Translations under genes and position numbers: made by a program | The notes under the pieces: model-generated | The model's database searches: none | Told to the model about the DNA's origin: nothing | Seen by the model: the letters and a program-made list of their open reading frames with translations, nothing else | Source of the DNA: Anaeroplasmataceae bacterium | GTDB lineage: Bacteria; Bacillota_I; Bacilli_A; Acholeplasmatales; Anaeroplasmataceae | Length of the DNA: 64,000 bases | NCBI GenBank assembly: GCA_020025015.1 | Contig: JAHHSV010000004.1 | Coordinates: 1-64,000 of the forward strand | Direction: 5' to 3' | Shown: in pieces, positions 34,445 through 43,411 of the stretch | Position numbering within the stretch: position 1 is the stretch's first letter | How the letters are laid out: each line of letters begins with the position of its first letter

Positions 34445-37400
34445 TTATTTTGTAGGAGCGGATGTCTTTTTGCTAGAAGCTTTCTTTGTCGCAGCTGAAG
34501 TAGTCTTACTTACTGGCTTTGCCTTTGAAGCCTCACCTACTGCTTCAGTCTTAGTGCTTACCTTTTTTTTAGGCTTAGCATCACTACTTACTTCCTTTTT
34601 GGCAGTAGTTTTACTTACTGGCTTTACCTTTGAAGCATCACTGGCTGCTTCAGTCTTAGGGCTTACCTTTTTTCTAGGCTTAGCATCACTACTTACTTCC
34701 TTTTTGGCAGTAGTCTTACTTACTGGCTTTACCTTTGAAGTCTCACCTGCTGCTTCAGTCTTAGTGCTTACCTTTTTTCTAGGCTTAGCATCACCACTTA
34801 CCTTCTTTTTAGCAGTTGTCTTACTTGCTGGCTTTACCTCTTTTTTTGCTTCTCTTACTGAAGCCTCAACCTCCAGAGCTACTTCCTGAGCTTTTTTCTT
34901 GCTTGCTTTTCTCTTAGGCTCTTCTTCCATTGGTAAACGGGAATTAGAACCTTTATTCTTGTCTGACTTAATTGTTTTTATGATACCAAATATAATAGCG
35001 ATTACTGCAACACCACCAATACCAAGTAGCACATAAATCCAGATGCTTAGTGGCTCTTTAATTATCATAAATTCGTAGCTTACCTTACCATAGTAATTAC
35101 CAACACCATATATAGTCATTTTAGCTTGGCCTAGCTGGTTATTATTTTCATATTCAATCCTAAAATCCTTACCCTCTTCTAGGACATTGCCTTGATAATT
35201 TACAGTTATACTTTGAGTTACAGGCTTATCCTTATAATATAATTTCTGCTGTAAATTTTCTAGATTATCAATCGTTATAGTATTAGTTTTAATATCCTCA
35301 TAGAAACCAAAGCGTTTACCACTAACAAATTTATTTACCTCACCATAGGTATAGGTTGGAAGAATTTTAACCTCAACAACACGATAAGCCTTATCAAGGA
35401 TTACTTCCTTTAAGGATTCATCATTTTCCCAATTAGTAGCCTTACCAGCATATATCCATTTGCCACCCTTTGAAACCTTTATATGTATTTCACAATCTCT
35501 AATTCTACCATTAATAGAATTTGAAGGCTCATAGGTTATTTTTCTTAAATCCTTAGGAGTATTGAAGCTAACAACAAACTCCTTATTAGTAGCATTTAAG
35601 CTATATTTTGTATGCCACTTAGTGTAGATACTAGCATCTAGCATATTAATAGCTGCCTCACCTGGCTGATCTGGCGTACCAGTAGAAACTAAGGTTATAT
35701 TTTCAACTGGAATATAATTATAGTCTAAAACATTATCAATAAAATCAAATTCACTAGCCTCACCCTTTAAATATATTCCATGCGCCATGTATCTTACATA
35801 GACATGCTTATTGCCAAGTATTCTAGTGCTTGCATCATATATATACCAATTTTCATTATCAAAGCTATATTCTAAAGCATTAGTGTTACCCATAAACCTA
35901 TTTTCTAGATCATTAACCCCAAATTGCTTTTTATTGATATTAACCCCATCCTTTATATCAATACGATGCTCTTCTGGTGATCCTAAAACGACAATTATAA
36001 TATCATCCTTAGAATTAATTTTTTTAACCTCTTCATCAGTTAATTTAATTCGATGCTCAGTTGTTTCCTTAAAGCTTGTACCACCATCAACTGTATATTT
36101 AATTTTAAAGTTATAGGTATCATAGGCTTCATCTAAAATTATTTCATTTTTGTTCTCACCATCAAAGCTAAAGCTTGCTAAAGGAACTCTTTCCTTACCT
36201 AATAGGAAATTAGCAATAGCACGGCAATCAGCATCCTGTAAGGATTCCTTATTAGTTGCCTTGCTTGCAGCCTCTAGAGCCTTATTCGATAAGGAATTAA
36301 CTGTAACCCTTTGTTCACCAGTTAAATAATTTTTAGAATTTTTTAAAACATCGACAAAAACATTAGGATAATAGGTAAATGTTTCAATTGCCTGCTTGCT
36401 TAATTCAAACCAAGCCTCAGCACCACGATTAGTTTCCTTATAAATTTCAATTATTTTATTATAGCTATAAACATTAATCTTTAAAGCCTTTAAGGCTAAA
36501 TTATAAATTTCTAATTGCTTTTCTAAATCATCATAATAGGAATTAGCTAGCATATTATAATAATTAGATGTTTCAAAATTCTTATAATCATTTAAAGCAG
36601 CTTGAGCAACAAGCATATAGGTTGAATTGTATTCTGAGGAATAATTAGGACGATAATTTTCATCTGCACCAGCCGCTAAAGGTAGGTTATTCCAGCCTAA
36701 TAATAAGCGATATGGATTACCCTTATACCAGGTTGAATAGCTTTGCTGCCAGCCAAAAACATTATTACCAATTACCCATCTACCCAAATTATTATTTTCC
36801 TCATAGAAAAAATATGCTTCATGAGAAGGCTGGTAGGTACCAATTGAAGGAATGCCATGAAGCTTTCTTAAATCCTGACCTAAACGAGAAATATTCCAGC
36901 AAATACCACCAGTTTCCATCGCCATCCAAAGCTTAGTTTTAGCCTTGGCAGGTTCATTACTTACCTCATATTTAACATTAAATTCACTTAAATGATACTT
37001 TTTATCATACTTGTCCCGATTTTCTTCAGCGAAATACTTAGCCTGATTATAGTTTGGCTGCTGATAGTCTAAATAGCTATAAGGGTCCATTCGCTTACCT
37101 AAATCATTAGGGAATCTTATTTCTGAATACTCTCTTAGCCATCTAAATTCCTCAATTGAGGTTGAATTATTCATAACAATACGCATTAATTCCATATTGT
37201 AGGTTTTGAATTCTTCTTTTCTCGCAAATCTATTGTTATCATATAATTCCTTATATAAATCAAACTTTAGATTAATGTCATAGCCACCATATTTTGTATT
37301 AAAGGCAAGCGGTGAAAATACCCTATCAGATGCATAGGTAAAGGCTAAGGCTATCATCATCTTTTTATAAATATAGCCATCACCATCTAGGGCTAAAATT

Positions 37401-38365
37401 GTCTTATTCTTGCTATATAGCTTAGCTAAGGCTATCATAACACTACTAAAATAATTTGTTTCTCCACACTCTATTAATAATCTTAGGGCATCTCTATCCT
37501 CTAAAATAAAGTCAAAGACATCCCTTAGCTCCTTATTATCTCTTACTAAATTACTAATAGTTCTTTTACCACCAAGGCGGCTTACAAATTCTCTTTTTAA
37601 AATAATATCACGATGATTTGTTACACTTTCTTGATATGAATAGCTCTTTAGAATATCATCATATTCCTTAGTATCTAATACCTTATCATAGAAATCATTA
37701 TTAAAGTCATAGGTAGGCTTTACTAATCTCGCATCAGCATAAACACTATGATCCCCATGATCTACTCCATTACGATCAGCATATAGCTTTAAATACCTAT
37801 AGCCCTTAACATTTACCTTAACGGTTTTTGCCTCAACACCTGATGTAACCTCACCAGTTTTAAATAGCTCATCCCAAGCCTTTAAATCATTAGATGCCGA
37901 AATAGTGAATTTAACATTACCACTACCATTTCTACTTGCATCAACACCAAGCTTAGTATAAAAAACTGAATAGGTATCAGAATAGCTAGAAATATCATAA
38001 ATAAGCTGAGAGGTTGCATGAGCACCTATTCCTTTATAGAAGGCCTCACGCTTACCATCGACAATTAAGGTTATTAGTCCTTCCCCATCAACCTTCTTAT
38101 CAAGCTTAACCTCACCCCAACCAACATATGAATTTTCCTTACCCTGAAGATAATTAATATCTGATAGGTAAATATAGTTAGGGTTACTTTCTGTAGCCTT
38201 GCTTTCCTTTCGGTAATCATTAAATTCATTTAAAACCTGTAGGCTATCCTTAACATTATCATTATGCTTCACATCCCCTGGCTTTAAAAAAATAAAGCAA
38301 GATAAGACTAGGATAGCTGCTAGCATTAAAAATAATTTAAATTTGCCTTTTAACGCTTTTTTCAT
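34445..38365 (-). CDS. Giant NPCBM/transglutaminase-like/discoidin surface protein with lysine-rich tail
   Basis: A 1306-residue protein. N-terminal signal anchor (~10-28); NPCBM carbohydrate-binding domain (~60-215; GIGAHATSQLIYDI); a helical middle; a transglutaminase-like core with GGICWN (Cys ~488) and PSHEAYFF (His ~514), the usual Cys-His pair; a discoidin F5/8C domain (~885-1022); an Ig-like domain (~1035-1098) like that of the gene at the right edge; a membrane helix (~1101-1128); and a ~175-residue tail rich in Lys, Ala, Ser, Thr and Pro with 35-residue repeats. The large part is outside; the tail should be cytosolic. It likely binds glycans; a cross-linking or peptidase activity is possible. 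ATG 38365 has GGAGTGG. Confidence 0.85.
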   Translation of the reverse strand: MKKALKGKFKLFLMLAAILVLSCFIFLKPGDVKHNDNVKDSLQVLNEFNDYRKESKATESNPNYIYLSDINYLQGKENSYVGWGEVKLDKKVDGEGLITLIVDGKREAFYKGIGAHATSQLIYDISSYSDTYSVFYTKLGVDASRNGSGNVKFTISASNDLKAWDELFKTGEVTSGVEAKTVKVNVKGYRYLKLYADRNGVDHGDHSVYADARLVKPTYDFNNDFYDKVLDTKEYDDILKSYSYQESVTNHRDIILKREFVSRLGGKRTISNLVRDNKELRDVFDFILEDRDALRLLIECGETNYFSSVMIALAKLYSKNKTILALDGDGYIYKKMMIALAFTYASDRVFSPLAFNTKYGGYDINLKFDLYKELYDNNRFARKEEFKTYNMELMRIVMNNSTSIEEFRWLREYSEIRFPNDLGKRMDPYSYLDYQQPNYNQAKYFAEENRDKYDKKYHLSEFNVKYEVSNEPAKAKTKLWMAMETGGICWNISRLGQDLRKLHGIPSIGTYQPSHEAYFFYEENNNLGRWVIGNNVFGWQQSYSTWYKGNPYRLLLGWNNLPLAAGADENYRPNYSSEYNSTYMLVAQAALNDYKNFETSNYYNMLANSYYDDLEKQLEIYNLALKALKINVYSYNKIIEIYKETNRGAEAWFELSKQAIETFTYYPNVFVDVLKNSKNYLTGEQRVTVNSLSNKALEAASKATNKESLQDADCRAIANFLLGKERVPLASFSFDGENKNEIILDEAYDTYNFKIKYTVDGGTSFKETTEHRIKLTDEEVKKINSKDDIIIVVLGSPEEHRIDIKDGVNINKKQFGVNDLENRFMGNTNALEYSFDNENWYIYDASTRILGNKHVYVRYMAHGIYLKGEASEFDFIDNVLDYNYIPVENITLVSTGTPDQPGEAAINMLDASIYTKWHTKYSLNATNKEFVVSFNTPKDLRKITYEPSNSINGRIRDCEIHIKVSKGGKWIYAGKATNWENDESLKEVILDKAYRVVEVKILPTYTYGEVNKFVSGKRFGFYEDIKTNTITIDNLENLQQKLYYKDKPVTQSITVNYQGNVLEEGKDFRIEYENNNQLGQAKMTIYGVGNYYGKVSYEFMIIKEPLSIWIYVLLGIGGVAVIAIIFGIIKTIKSDKNKGSNSRLPMEEEPKRKASKKKAQEVALEVEASVREAKKEVKPASKTTAKKKVSGDAKPRKKVSTKTEAAGETSKVKPVSKTTAKKEVSSDAKPRKKVSPKTEAASDASKVKPVSKTTAKKEVSSDAKPKKKVSTKTEAVGEASKAKPVSKTTSAATKKASSKKTSAPTK
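34501..34815. repeat. Three 105-bp tandem repeats encoding the lysine-rich tail
   Basis: A 105-bp unit starts at 34501, 34606 and 34711 (each begins TAGT[C/T]TTACTTACTGGC); a diverged copy starts near 34816. The period equals 35 codons, so units can be gained or lost without shifting frame. Each encodes a KPVSKTTAKKEVSSDAKP-type segment. Confidence 0.9.
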
Positions 38366-38395
38366 TTAACCACTCCATTCACCCAAAATTACAAA

Positions 38396-38417
38396 AGGGC
38401 ACTACAATGAATGCCCT
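38396..38417 (-). terminator. Probable terminator after yqeK-rsfS
   Basis: A 6-bp stem (AGGGCA at 38396-38401 with TGCCCT at 38412-38417) followed by TTTTG on the minus strand, just past the stop. Confidence 0.5.
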
Positions 38418-38423
38418 AAAAAA

Positions 38424-39335
38424 TTACTTATTTTCAACAACTGGATAGTCCATATATATTTTATCTAATGCGATTCTCTTACGCTCAGCATCTGTAAATA
38501 TTTGTAAAACTGCATCGTAGCAATCAATTAAAACCCACTCCGTATTTTCACCCTCAATGCTTCTAATTTTAAAGGGTGTATCCTTAGTAAGCTCTTCTAC
38601 ATAGCCAGCGACAGCACTTGCCTGACGTAAGGACTGAACGCTTGCTACTAGCATATAATCATAAAAGGGAGATTGATTTCTTAAATCATAGCAGGTAACA
38701 TCAAAGGCTTTAACCTTATCAATTGCCGTTTTTAAAATATCCACCAATTCCATTATCATTTTCTCCTTATAAATTTTTAAAATATCATATTGCATTGGAT
38801 GAGGCTTAATATTTTTAGCCTCTAAATGCTTAATAGTTAATCTAGTTGATTCATATATTGCCGTATAAAATAAACCCTTTAAAACTAAGCCACGGCAATA
38901 TACACAGCTAGGATATTCTCTTGTTTCCTCTACATAATCACTAATGAGAATGATTTCCTCAAGCTTAGACATATTGCATCTACCAAAGACATGATTCTTT
39001 ATCGCATTATAAATATCAGTATCATCACCAACTAGCTTTAAATAAGCCTCTGCTGAAGCGTAGGAATGATATAAAATATCACATTTCTTACATTCCAGAA
39101 GCTCCTCTTCATTTAAAAGTAAAGCCATTTCTTCATGCTTCTCATATTTATAATAATCATGCATTAAACCAGCTAAATACGCCTTTTCCTCACAAGCATT
39201 ATATTTAGCAGCAAGGCTTTTAGCCATCTTAGCTACCCCTAAAATATGTAGGTATCTAGGATTATCTAAGGAAACATATTTTTCCTTTAATAGTTTATTA
39301 GCGATTTCGATCTGCTTTTTTAAGGATGTTTTCAT
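38424..39335 (-). CDS. yqeK-rsfS: YqeK-type HD hydrolase fused to ribosome silencing factor RsfS
   Basis: A 303-residue fusion. Residues 1 to ~190 are a YqeK-type HD-domain protein (HILGVAKMAKSLA; LMHDYYKY; NHVFG; ISDYVEETR), a family that hydrolyses diadenosine tetraphosphate. Residues ~195-303 are a full RsfS (DVTCYDLRNQSPFYDYMLVA; EGENTEWVLIDCYDAVLQIF), which binds uL14 and stops subunits joining. In Bacillus these are separate neighbouring genes. The frame is open through the junction, yet AAGGAG (38763-38768) sits nine bases before ATG 38753, exactly where free RsfS would start. Overlaps yqeH by 38 bases. nadD, usually next door, is absent. Confidence 0.92.
   Translation of the reverse strand: MKTSLKKQIEIANKLLKEKYVSLDNPRYLHILGVAKMAKSLAAKYNACEEKAYLAGLMHDYYKYEKHEEMALLLNEEELLECKKCDILYHSYASAEAYLKLVGDDTDIYNAIKNHVFGRCNMSKLEEIILISDYVEETREYPSCVYCRGLVLKGLFYTAIYESTRLTIKHLEAKNIKPHPMQYDILKIYKEKMIMELVDILKTAIDKVKAFDVTCYDLRNQSPFYDYMLVASVQSLRQASAVAGYVEELTKDTPFKIRSIEGENTEWVLIDCYDAVLQIFTDAERKRIALDKIYMDYPVVENK
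38751..38768 (-). promoter_or_regulatory. Internal ribosome binding site for RsfS
   Basis: AAGGAG (38763-38768) stands nine bases before ATG 38751-38753 and three bases before ATG 38757-38759, both in frame, at the YqeK/RsfS junction. Initiation here would give a free RsfS of about 109 residues, the normal family length. Confidence 0.65.
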
Positions 39336-40407
39336 AAAGCCTTACCTCAGTATTCTTAAGATAGCCAACCTTAATATTTGCCTTACCAATAATTGTTGCA
39401 AAGCCAAATCCAGCAAAGAATAAATCATTACGCTTAGTAATTTCAAAGACTTCCTCTTTAAATTTAGGGCTTTCAATTTCATCCTTACTAGGTGGTAAAA
39501 TAGTCTTACCAATGCGATTTAAAATTACATCATCAAGCTTTTCATTTTTGACCCTTGTAACCTTTAACTTATCATTTAGGTATAAAACTAAGCTTACATC
39601 CTTGGCATCACTAAAGCTAATATAGGCAAGCCCACCAATAAAGTAGGTATAGCTACCAAAAACCTGATAGGTAATTGGCTTAACCTCCTTATTAGGAATT
39701 AATAGGCTATAGCTTTTAGAATCTAAATACTCTAAAACACTGTGCGGATTAATTAAGCCTGGAGTATCAATAAAGGCCTTATTATCATCAAAGAAAGGAA
39801 TAATAATTTCATCTAAGGTTGTACCTGGAATAATAGATGTGGCAATTAAATCATTAGTTCTACTAGTACATCTTTTTAAGATGGCATTAATAAAGCTAGA
39901 CTTACCAACATTAGCGGCACCTAAAACATAAACATTACGTTCCTTACGGCATAAATCAATAGTATTAATAATATCATCAATATAATAGCCCTTGCTAGCA
40001 CTAATAATATGAATAGCAATTACTCTAAAGAATAGCTTTTCACATTCCTTGCTAACAAAGTTTAAAACATCATTAACATTTACTGATTTAGGCAATAAAT
40101 CAAATTTATTAACCACTAAAATGACATCGTTTCCTCTTAGCTTATCAATAATATCCTTACTAAAGGTTAAACCAAAGCTAAAAATATCAACCATTAAAAT
40201 CATTAAACCATTTTGCATAAGCACATGATTAACAACCTTTAAATAGTCATCGTTATTAGCCAAAACCTTTGGTAGCTCATTATAATGCATCATTCTAAAG
40301 CAACGCTTACAATAGGTTACATCATCCTTAATTACCGGAGTATAACCAGGTTTATCAGGATTTTCTCCTTGTAATATTTCACCACAGCCTATACATCTTC
40401 TTTGCAT
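39298..40407 (-). CDS. yqeH: Circularly permuted GTPase YqeH
   Basis: A 369-residue ribosome-assembly GTPase for the 30S subunit. An N-terminal zinc finger (CIGCGEILQ ... YCKRCFRMMHYNE) precedes a circularly permuted G domain: NKFDLL (G4) comes before GAANVGKSSFINA (G1) and DTPGLI (G3). C-terminal RNA-binding region follows. Overlaps yqeG by 19 bases at its start and the yqeK fusion by 38 at its end, so the three are tightly coupled. Confidence 0.96.
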   Translation of the reverse strand: MQRRCIGCGEILQGENPDKPGYTPVIKDDVTYCKRCFRMMHYNELPKVLANNDDYLKVVNHVLMQNGLMILMVDIFSFGLTFSKDIIDKLRGNDVILVVNKFDLLPKSVNVNDVLNFVSKECEKLFFRVIAIHIISASKGYYIDDIINTIDLCRKERNVYVLGAANVGKSSFINAILKRCTSRTNDLIATSIIPGTTLDEIIIPFFDDNKAFIDTPGLINPHSVLEYLDSKSYSLLIPNKEVKPITYQVFGSYTYFIGGLAYISFSDAKDVSLVLYLNDKLKVTRVKNEKLDDVILNRIGKTILPPSKDEIESPKFKEEVFEITKRNDLFFAGFGFATIIGKANIKVGYLKNTEVRLYENILKKADRNR

Positions 40408-40958
40408 TGCCTTTCTCCTTTATATAATATAAATCTACTCTTATAAAGCTTTGGTCTAAAAAGCCTTATATTAAGCTTAACTATTTTCTCAATAAAACGA
40501 TTAATTCTTGTAAAAATCATTTCAGCTTTTCTATCGATTGGATCAACTAGAATACTTGTAAAATGCATACGATTAGCCCCTAAAACATCAGTCATAACCT
40601 GATCGCCGATTTCACAAATCTCACAAGGCTTAAATTTATTATCCAATCTTTTCATTGCTTCCTTAAAGCCACGCTTAGCTGGCTTTTTGGCAAACTTAAC
40701 ATAATTAATGTCAAAAGCTTGCGCAAAGCTACTAACCCTATCCTTACGGGAATTAGATATAATCATAAGCGTAAAGCCCTTAGCCTCTAGCGTTTTTTTC
40801 CATTCCTTTAAGGCCTCATAAGGCAAGGTTTCCTTATAGCTAATTAAAGTATTATCTAAATCTAAGAAAATAACTCTTATACCATTATTATATAATAGGT
40901 CATAATCTAGGGTATAAATACTTTTAACATGATAATCTGGAATAAATAATTTACCCAT
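40389..40958 (-). CDS. yqeG: HAD-superfamily phosphatase YqeG
   Basis: A 189-residue YqeG/Gep4-type HAD phosphatase. Motifs: FLDLDNTLISYKE (catalytic Asp pair), ISNSRK, and GDQVMTDVLGANR. Relatives include phosphatidylglycerophosphatase; the bacterial YqeG substrate is not certain. First gene of yqeG-yqeH-yqeK/rsfS, a conserved Firmicutes order from which aroE, yhbY and nadD are missing here. Confidence 0.92.
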   Translation of the reverse strand: MGKLFIPDYHVKSIYTLDYDLLYNNGIRVIFLDLDNTLISYKETLPYEALKEWKKTLEAKGFTLMIISNSRKDRVSSFAQAFDINYVKFAKKPAKRGFKEAMKRLDNKFKPCEICEIGDQVMTDVLGANRMHFTSILVDPIDRKAEMIFTRINRFIEKIVKLNIRLFRPKLYKSRFILYKGERQCKEDV

Positions 40959-40972
40959 CTTCTTATAATAAA

Positions 40973-40993
40973 TAAACAGGTCTAACCTGTTTA
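40973..40993 (-). terminator. Hairpin at the end of greA
   Basis: A perfect 9-bp stem (TAAACAGGT at 40973-40981 with ACCTGTTTA at 40985-40993) with a three-base loop, overlapping the greA stop; followed by TTATTTATTAT on the minus strand. Probably a partial terminator. Confidence 0.6.
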
Positions 40994-41464
40994 CTTAACA
41001 TCCTTTATTAATACAGTTTGTTCAGCGTTTGAGCCAGTTACAAATGTAACCTTCTCACCCTTCTTATGACCAACAATTGCACGTCCTAAAGGTGAATCGT
41101 TAGAAATTTTACCATTGAAAGGGTCAGCCTCAATTGTACCTACTACGCTATAAGTAAATTCCTTACCTGTAGATTCATAAACTAAGGTAACTGTTTTACC
41201 AGTAGATACATTTTTAGTTCTATCAGCCTCAATAATTTTTACATTCTTTAAAATGTTTTTGATTTCATCAATACGTTGAGCAATTCTTCCTTGCTCCTCA
41301 CGAGCTGCAGTGTAATCAGCGTTTTCAGATAAGTCACCTTGAGCACGTGCGTCTTGGATTGCGATTATATTTTGGGGCTTATCAACAGTTTCTAGATGAT
41401 CTAGCTCAGCCTCTAAAGCCTTTTTACCTTCTATTGTTAATTCAAATACTTGTTTATTATTCAT
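40991..41464 (-). CDS. greA: Transcription elongation factor GreA
   Basis: A 157-residue GreA. The coiled-coil tip DARAQGDLSENADYTAAREE carries the acidic residues that stimulate RNA cleavage by stalled RNA polymerase; the C-terminal domain has NDSPLGRAIVGHKKGE. Normal length. ATG 41464 has GGAGG. It has its own promoter, whose -35 box almost touches the preceding gene. Confidence 0.97.
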   Translation of the reverse strand: MNNKQVFELTIEGKKALEAELDHLETVDKPQNIIAIQDARAQGDLSENADYTAAREEQGRIAQRIDEIKNILKNVKIIEADRTKNVSTGKTVTLVYESTGKEFTYSVVGTIEADPFNGKISNDSPLGRAIVGHKKGEKVTFVTGSNAEQTVLIKDVK

Positions 41465-41490
41465 AATAAAAAACCTCCATTTATTCTCTA

Positions 41491-41518
41491 ATTATACACT
41501 TTATTTTATATTTTTCAA
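41491..41518 (-). promoter_or_regulatory. Promoter of greA
   Basis: Minus-strand TTGAAA (41513-41518), a 16-base spacer and TATAAT (41491-41496), in the 55-base gap after the metallopeptidase gene. Confidence 0.75.
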
Positions 41519-41519
41519 C

Positions 41520-42227
41520 TTATAGAAAATCTTTTATGATTATCCTATTCATACTTTTCATTTCTTTAGTTAAAATTCGATTTTCAGGATAAATATTATC
41601 TAGTATTTTATGAAAATTCTTATCATGGCTTGGCACTAATAAATGACACATTTCATGATAAATAACTCCTAAAATATATTTAGGCTCATACTTAGCTAAA
41701 TAGCTAGATAATTCTATTTCCCTTCGGTTAATAAAGCATCTTCCTAAAAATGTTTTATAATAATTAACCTTAACATTATCTAAAACCTCTAGCTTATCTT
41801 TAAATATTGGATAAGCCCTAAGATGATTTTTAGCCTCCATTAAATAAGGCTCTAAAATATTAACAAATTCATTATAATACATCCTTTTAATAGCACTTTT
41901 TATTTTAGCATCACTTAAGGATTTTAAATAAAAAGTAATTTTTGAATCTGAAATATTATAGCTATCATTCAAGGCTTTACTAATTAAAAGCTGATATCTT
42001 TTACCAAATAGGCAAAGAAAATCACCCTTTTCCTCTTCAACCTCACTTAAGCTTAAAATTTTTTCCTTATACTTTTCTAGATAAGAAAATAAATCTACCT
42101 TAGTAATTCTTTTAGGTGAGGTTACATATAAAAGCTTAGGTCTAAAATGTAAGATAATATTTTTTTGTCTTCTTACCTCTAAAACTATTTTAATATTAGT
42201 TTTTAAATCTAAATATTCATATCTCAT
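41520..42227 (-). CDS. YgjP-like zinc metallopeptidase (M48/DUF45)
   Basis: A 235-residue cytosolic protein of the YgjP/DUF45 family. The zinc motif HEMCH (in YHEMCHLLVPSHDKNFH, near residue 190) is intact, with the third histidine downstream. The N-terminal half has the family's beta-rich start (QKNIILHFRP). The substrate is unknown. Start and stop overlap with yrrO as ATGA. It is the last gene of the ftsY-ylxM-ffh-yrrN-yrrO run. Confidence 0.85.
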   Translation of the reverse strand: MRYEYLDLKTNIKIVLEVRRQKNIILHFRPKLLYVTSPKRITKVDLFSYLEKYKEKILSLSEVEEEKGDFLCLFGKRYQLLISKALNDSYNISDSKITFYLKSLSDAKIKSAIKRMYYNEFVNILEPYLMEAKNHLRAYPIFKDKLEVLDNVKVNYYKTFLGRCFINRREIELSSYLAKYEPKYILGVIYHEMCHLLVPSHDKNFHKILDNIYPENRILTKEMKSMNRIIIKDFL

Positions 42228-43411
42228 AATAATCTCAACATATCATAAGGCTTTAATTCATAATCACATTGAAATTTAATATGCTCTAACGGATGTCTTG
42301 CCGCATCTAATAAATTGCCATCACAATCATAGATTTCCTTAACATCTATTACAAAGGTTTTAGCTGGGGTAAAGACCTCAAGCTTAGTAAATGGCTTGAA
42401 GAAATTACGCTGTTCAATTAAAACAGTTTTTGTTTCCTTGTCATAATCTAAAACTAAACCAACAAAGGCCTTAGTTGGAACAGTTAAATTTAAATCGTAA
42501 AGCTGTTCCTTTACTGTTGTATTTCCTCTTAAAAAGCCTGTACCAGTCAAACGGTTTTCAGCCTTATTAATCATTTCCTCATAAATACCAAAATCAGCAA
42601 TTTTACCAGTACTTTCATACTCATCAATTAATTTTCGATAGGTATTAGTAATTGATGCTACATAGTGAAGGCTTTTCATTCTTCCTTCAATCTTAAAGGA
42701 ATTAATACCAATGTCCATAAGCCTTGGTATTTCATGGATAGCACATAAATCCTTACTGCTCATACTAAAATAATCGCCAGCTGGATTTAATTTAGTATCA
42801 CCCTCATATAAATCATAATTCCAACGACAGCTATGAGCACAGCCACCACGATTAGCATCTCTATTAGTCATATTATTAGAAAGCATACATCTACCACTGT
42901 AGCTTGCACACATACCACCATGGATAAAGACCTCAAGCTCCTTTGTAGTTTTCTTTCTAACCTCACTAATTTCATCTAGGCTTAGCTCACGCGCTAAAAC
43001 AACACGCTTTAAGCCAAGCTCCTCATAGAATCTTAAGGCTAAGCTATTAGTTGTTGATTCCTGTGTTGAAACATGAACCTCCAAATTAGTATTATCTAAG
43101 GCAAGCTTCATCATATATAAGCTTGAGGTAATAATTGCATCTACCCCACAGGCCTCTAAAGCCTTCAAATAATTAAGTAGACCCTCCAAATCAATATTAT
43201 GCATAACTATATTGCAGGTTACATGAACCTTAGCGTTATGGCTATGCGCAAAATCACAGGCTTCCTTAATATCACTAATTGTAAAATTAGAAGCACGGCT
43301 ACGAAGGCTAAACTTCTCGCCGCCAATAAATACTGCGTTAGCACCATATAAAATGGCAACCTTTAGCTTCTCTAAATCACCAGCAGGAGCTAATAATTCA
43401 AACCTTGTCAT
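42224..43411 (-). CDS. yrrO: U32-family tRNA hydroxylation protein, YrrO/TrhP type
   Basis: A 395-residue peptidase-U32-like protein. The family core is present: FIHGGMCASYSGRCMLSN ... NRGGCAHSCRW with the four cysteines expected to hold an iron-sulfur cluster, and LLAPAGDLEKLK at the start. Despite the peptidase name, relatives (E. coli TrhP, B. subtilis YrrN/YrrO) are required to make 5-hydroxyuridine at the tRNA wobble position. It overlaps yrrN by one base (TAATG) and the next gene by four. Ends in TGA. Function assigned by family and pairing with yrrN. Confidence 0.88.
   Translation of the reverse strand: MTRFELLAPAGDLEKLKVAILYGANAVFIGGEKFSLRSRASNFTISDIKEACDFAHSHNAKVHVTCNIVMHNIDLEGLLNYLKALEACGVDAIITSSLYMMKLALDNTNLEVHVSTQESTTNSLALRFYEELGLKRVVLARELSLDEISEVRKKTTKELEVFIHGGMCASYSGRCMLSNNMTNRDANRGGCAHSCRWNYDLYEGDTKLNPAGDYFSMSSKDLCAIHEIPRLMDIGINSFKIEGRMKSLHYVASITNTYRKLIDEYESTGKIADFGIYEEMINKAENRLTGTGFLRGNTTVKEQLYDLNLTVPTKAFVGLVLDYDKETKTVLIEQRNFFKPFTKLEVFTPAKTFVIDVKEIYDCDGNLLDAARHPLEHIKFQCDYELKPYDMLRLL

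Noticed and set aside
34428..34889. A 153-residue plus-strand reading frame
   Set aside because: It is antisense to the lysine-rich repeats of the NPCBM protein; low-complexity Leu/Phe/Ala product, no promoter or ribosome site.
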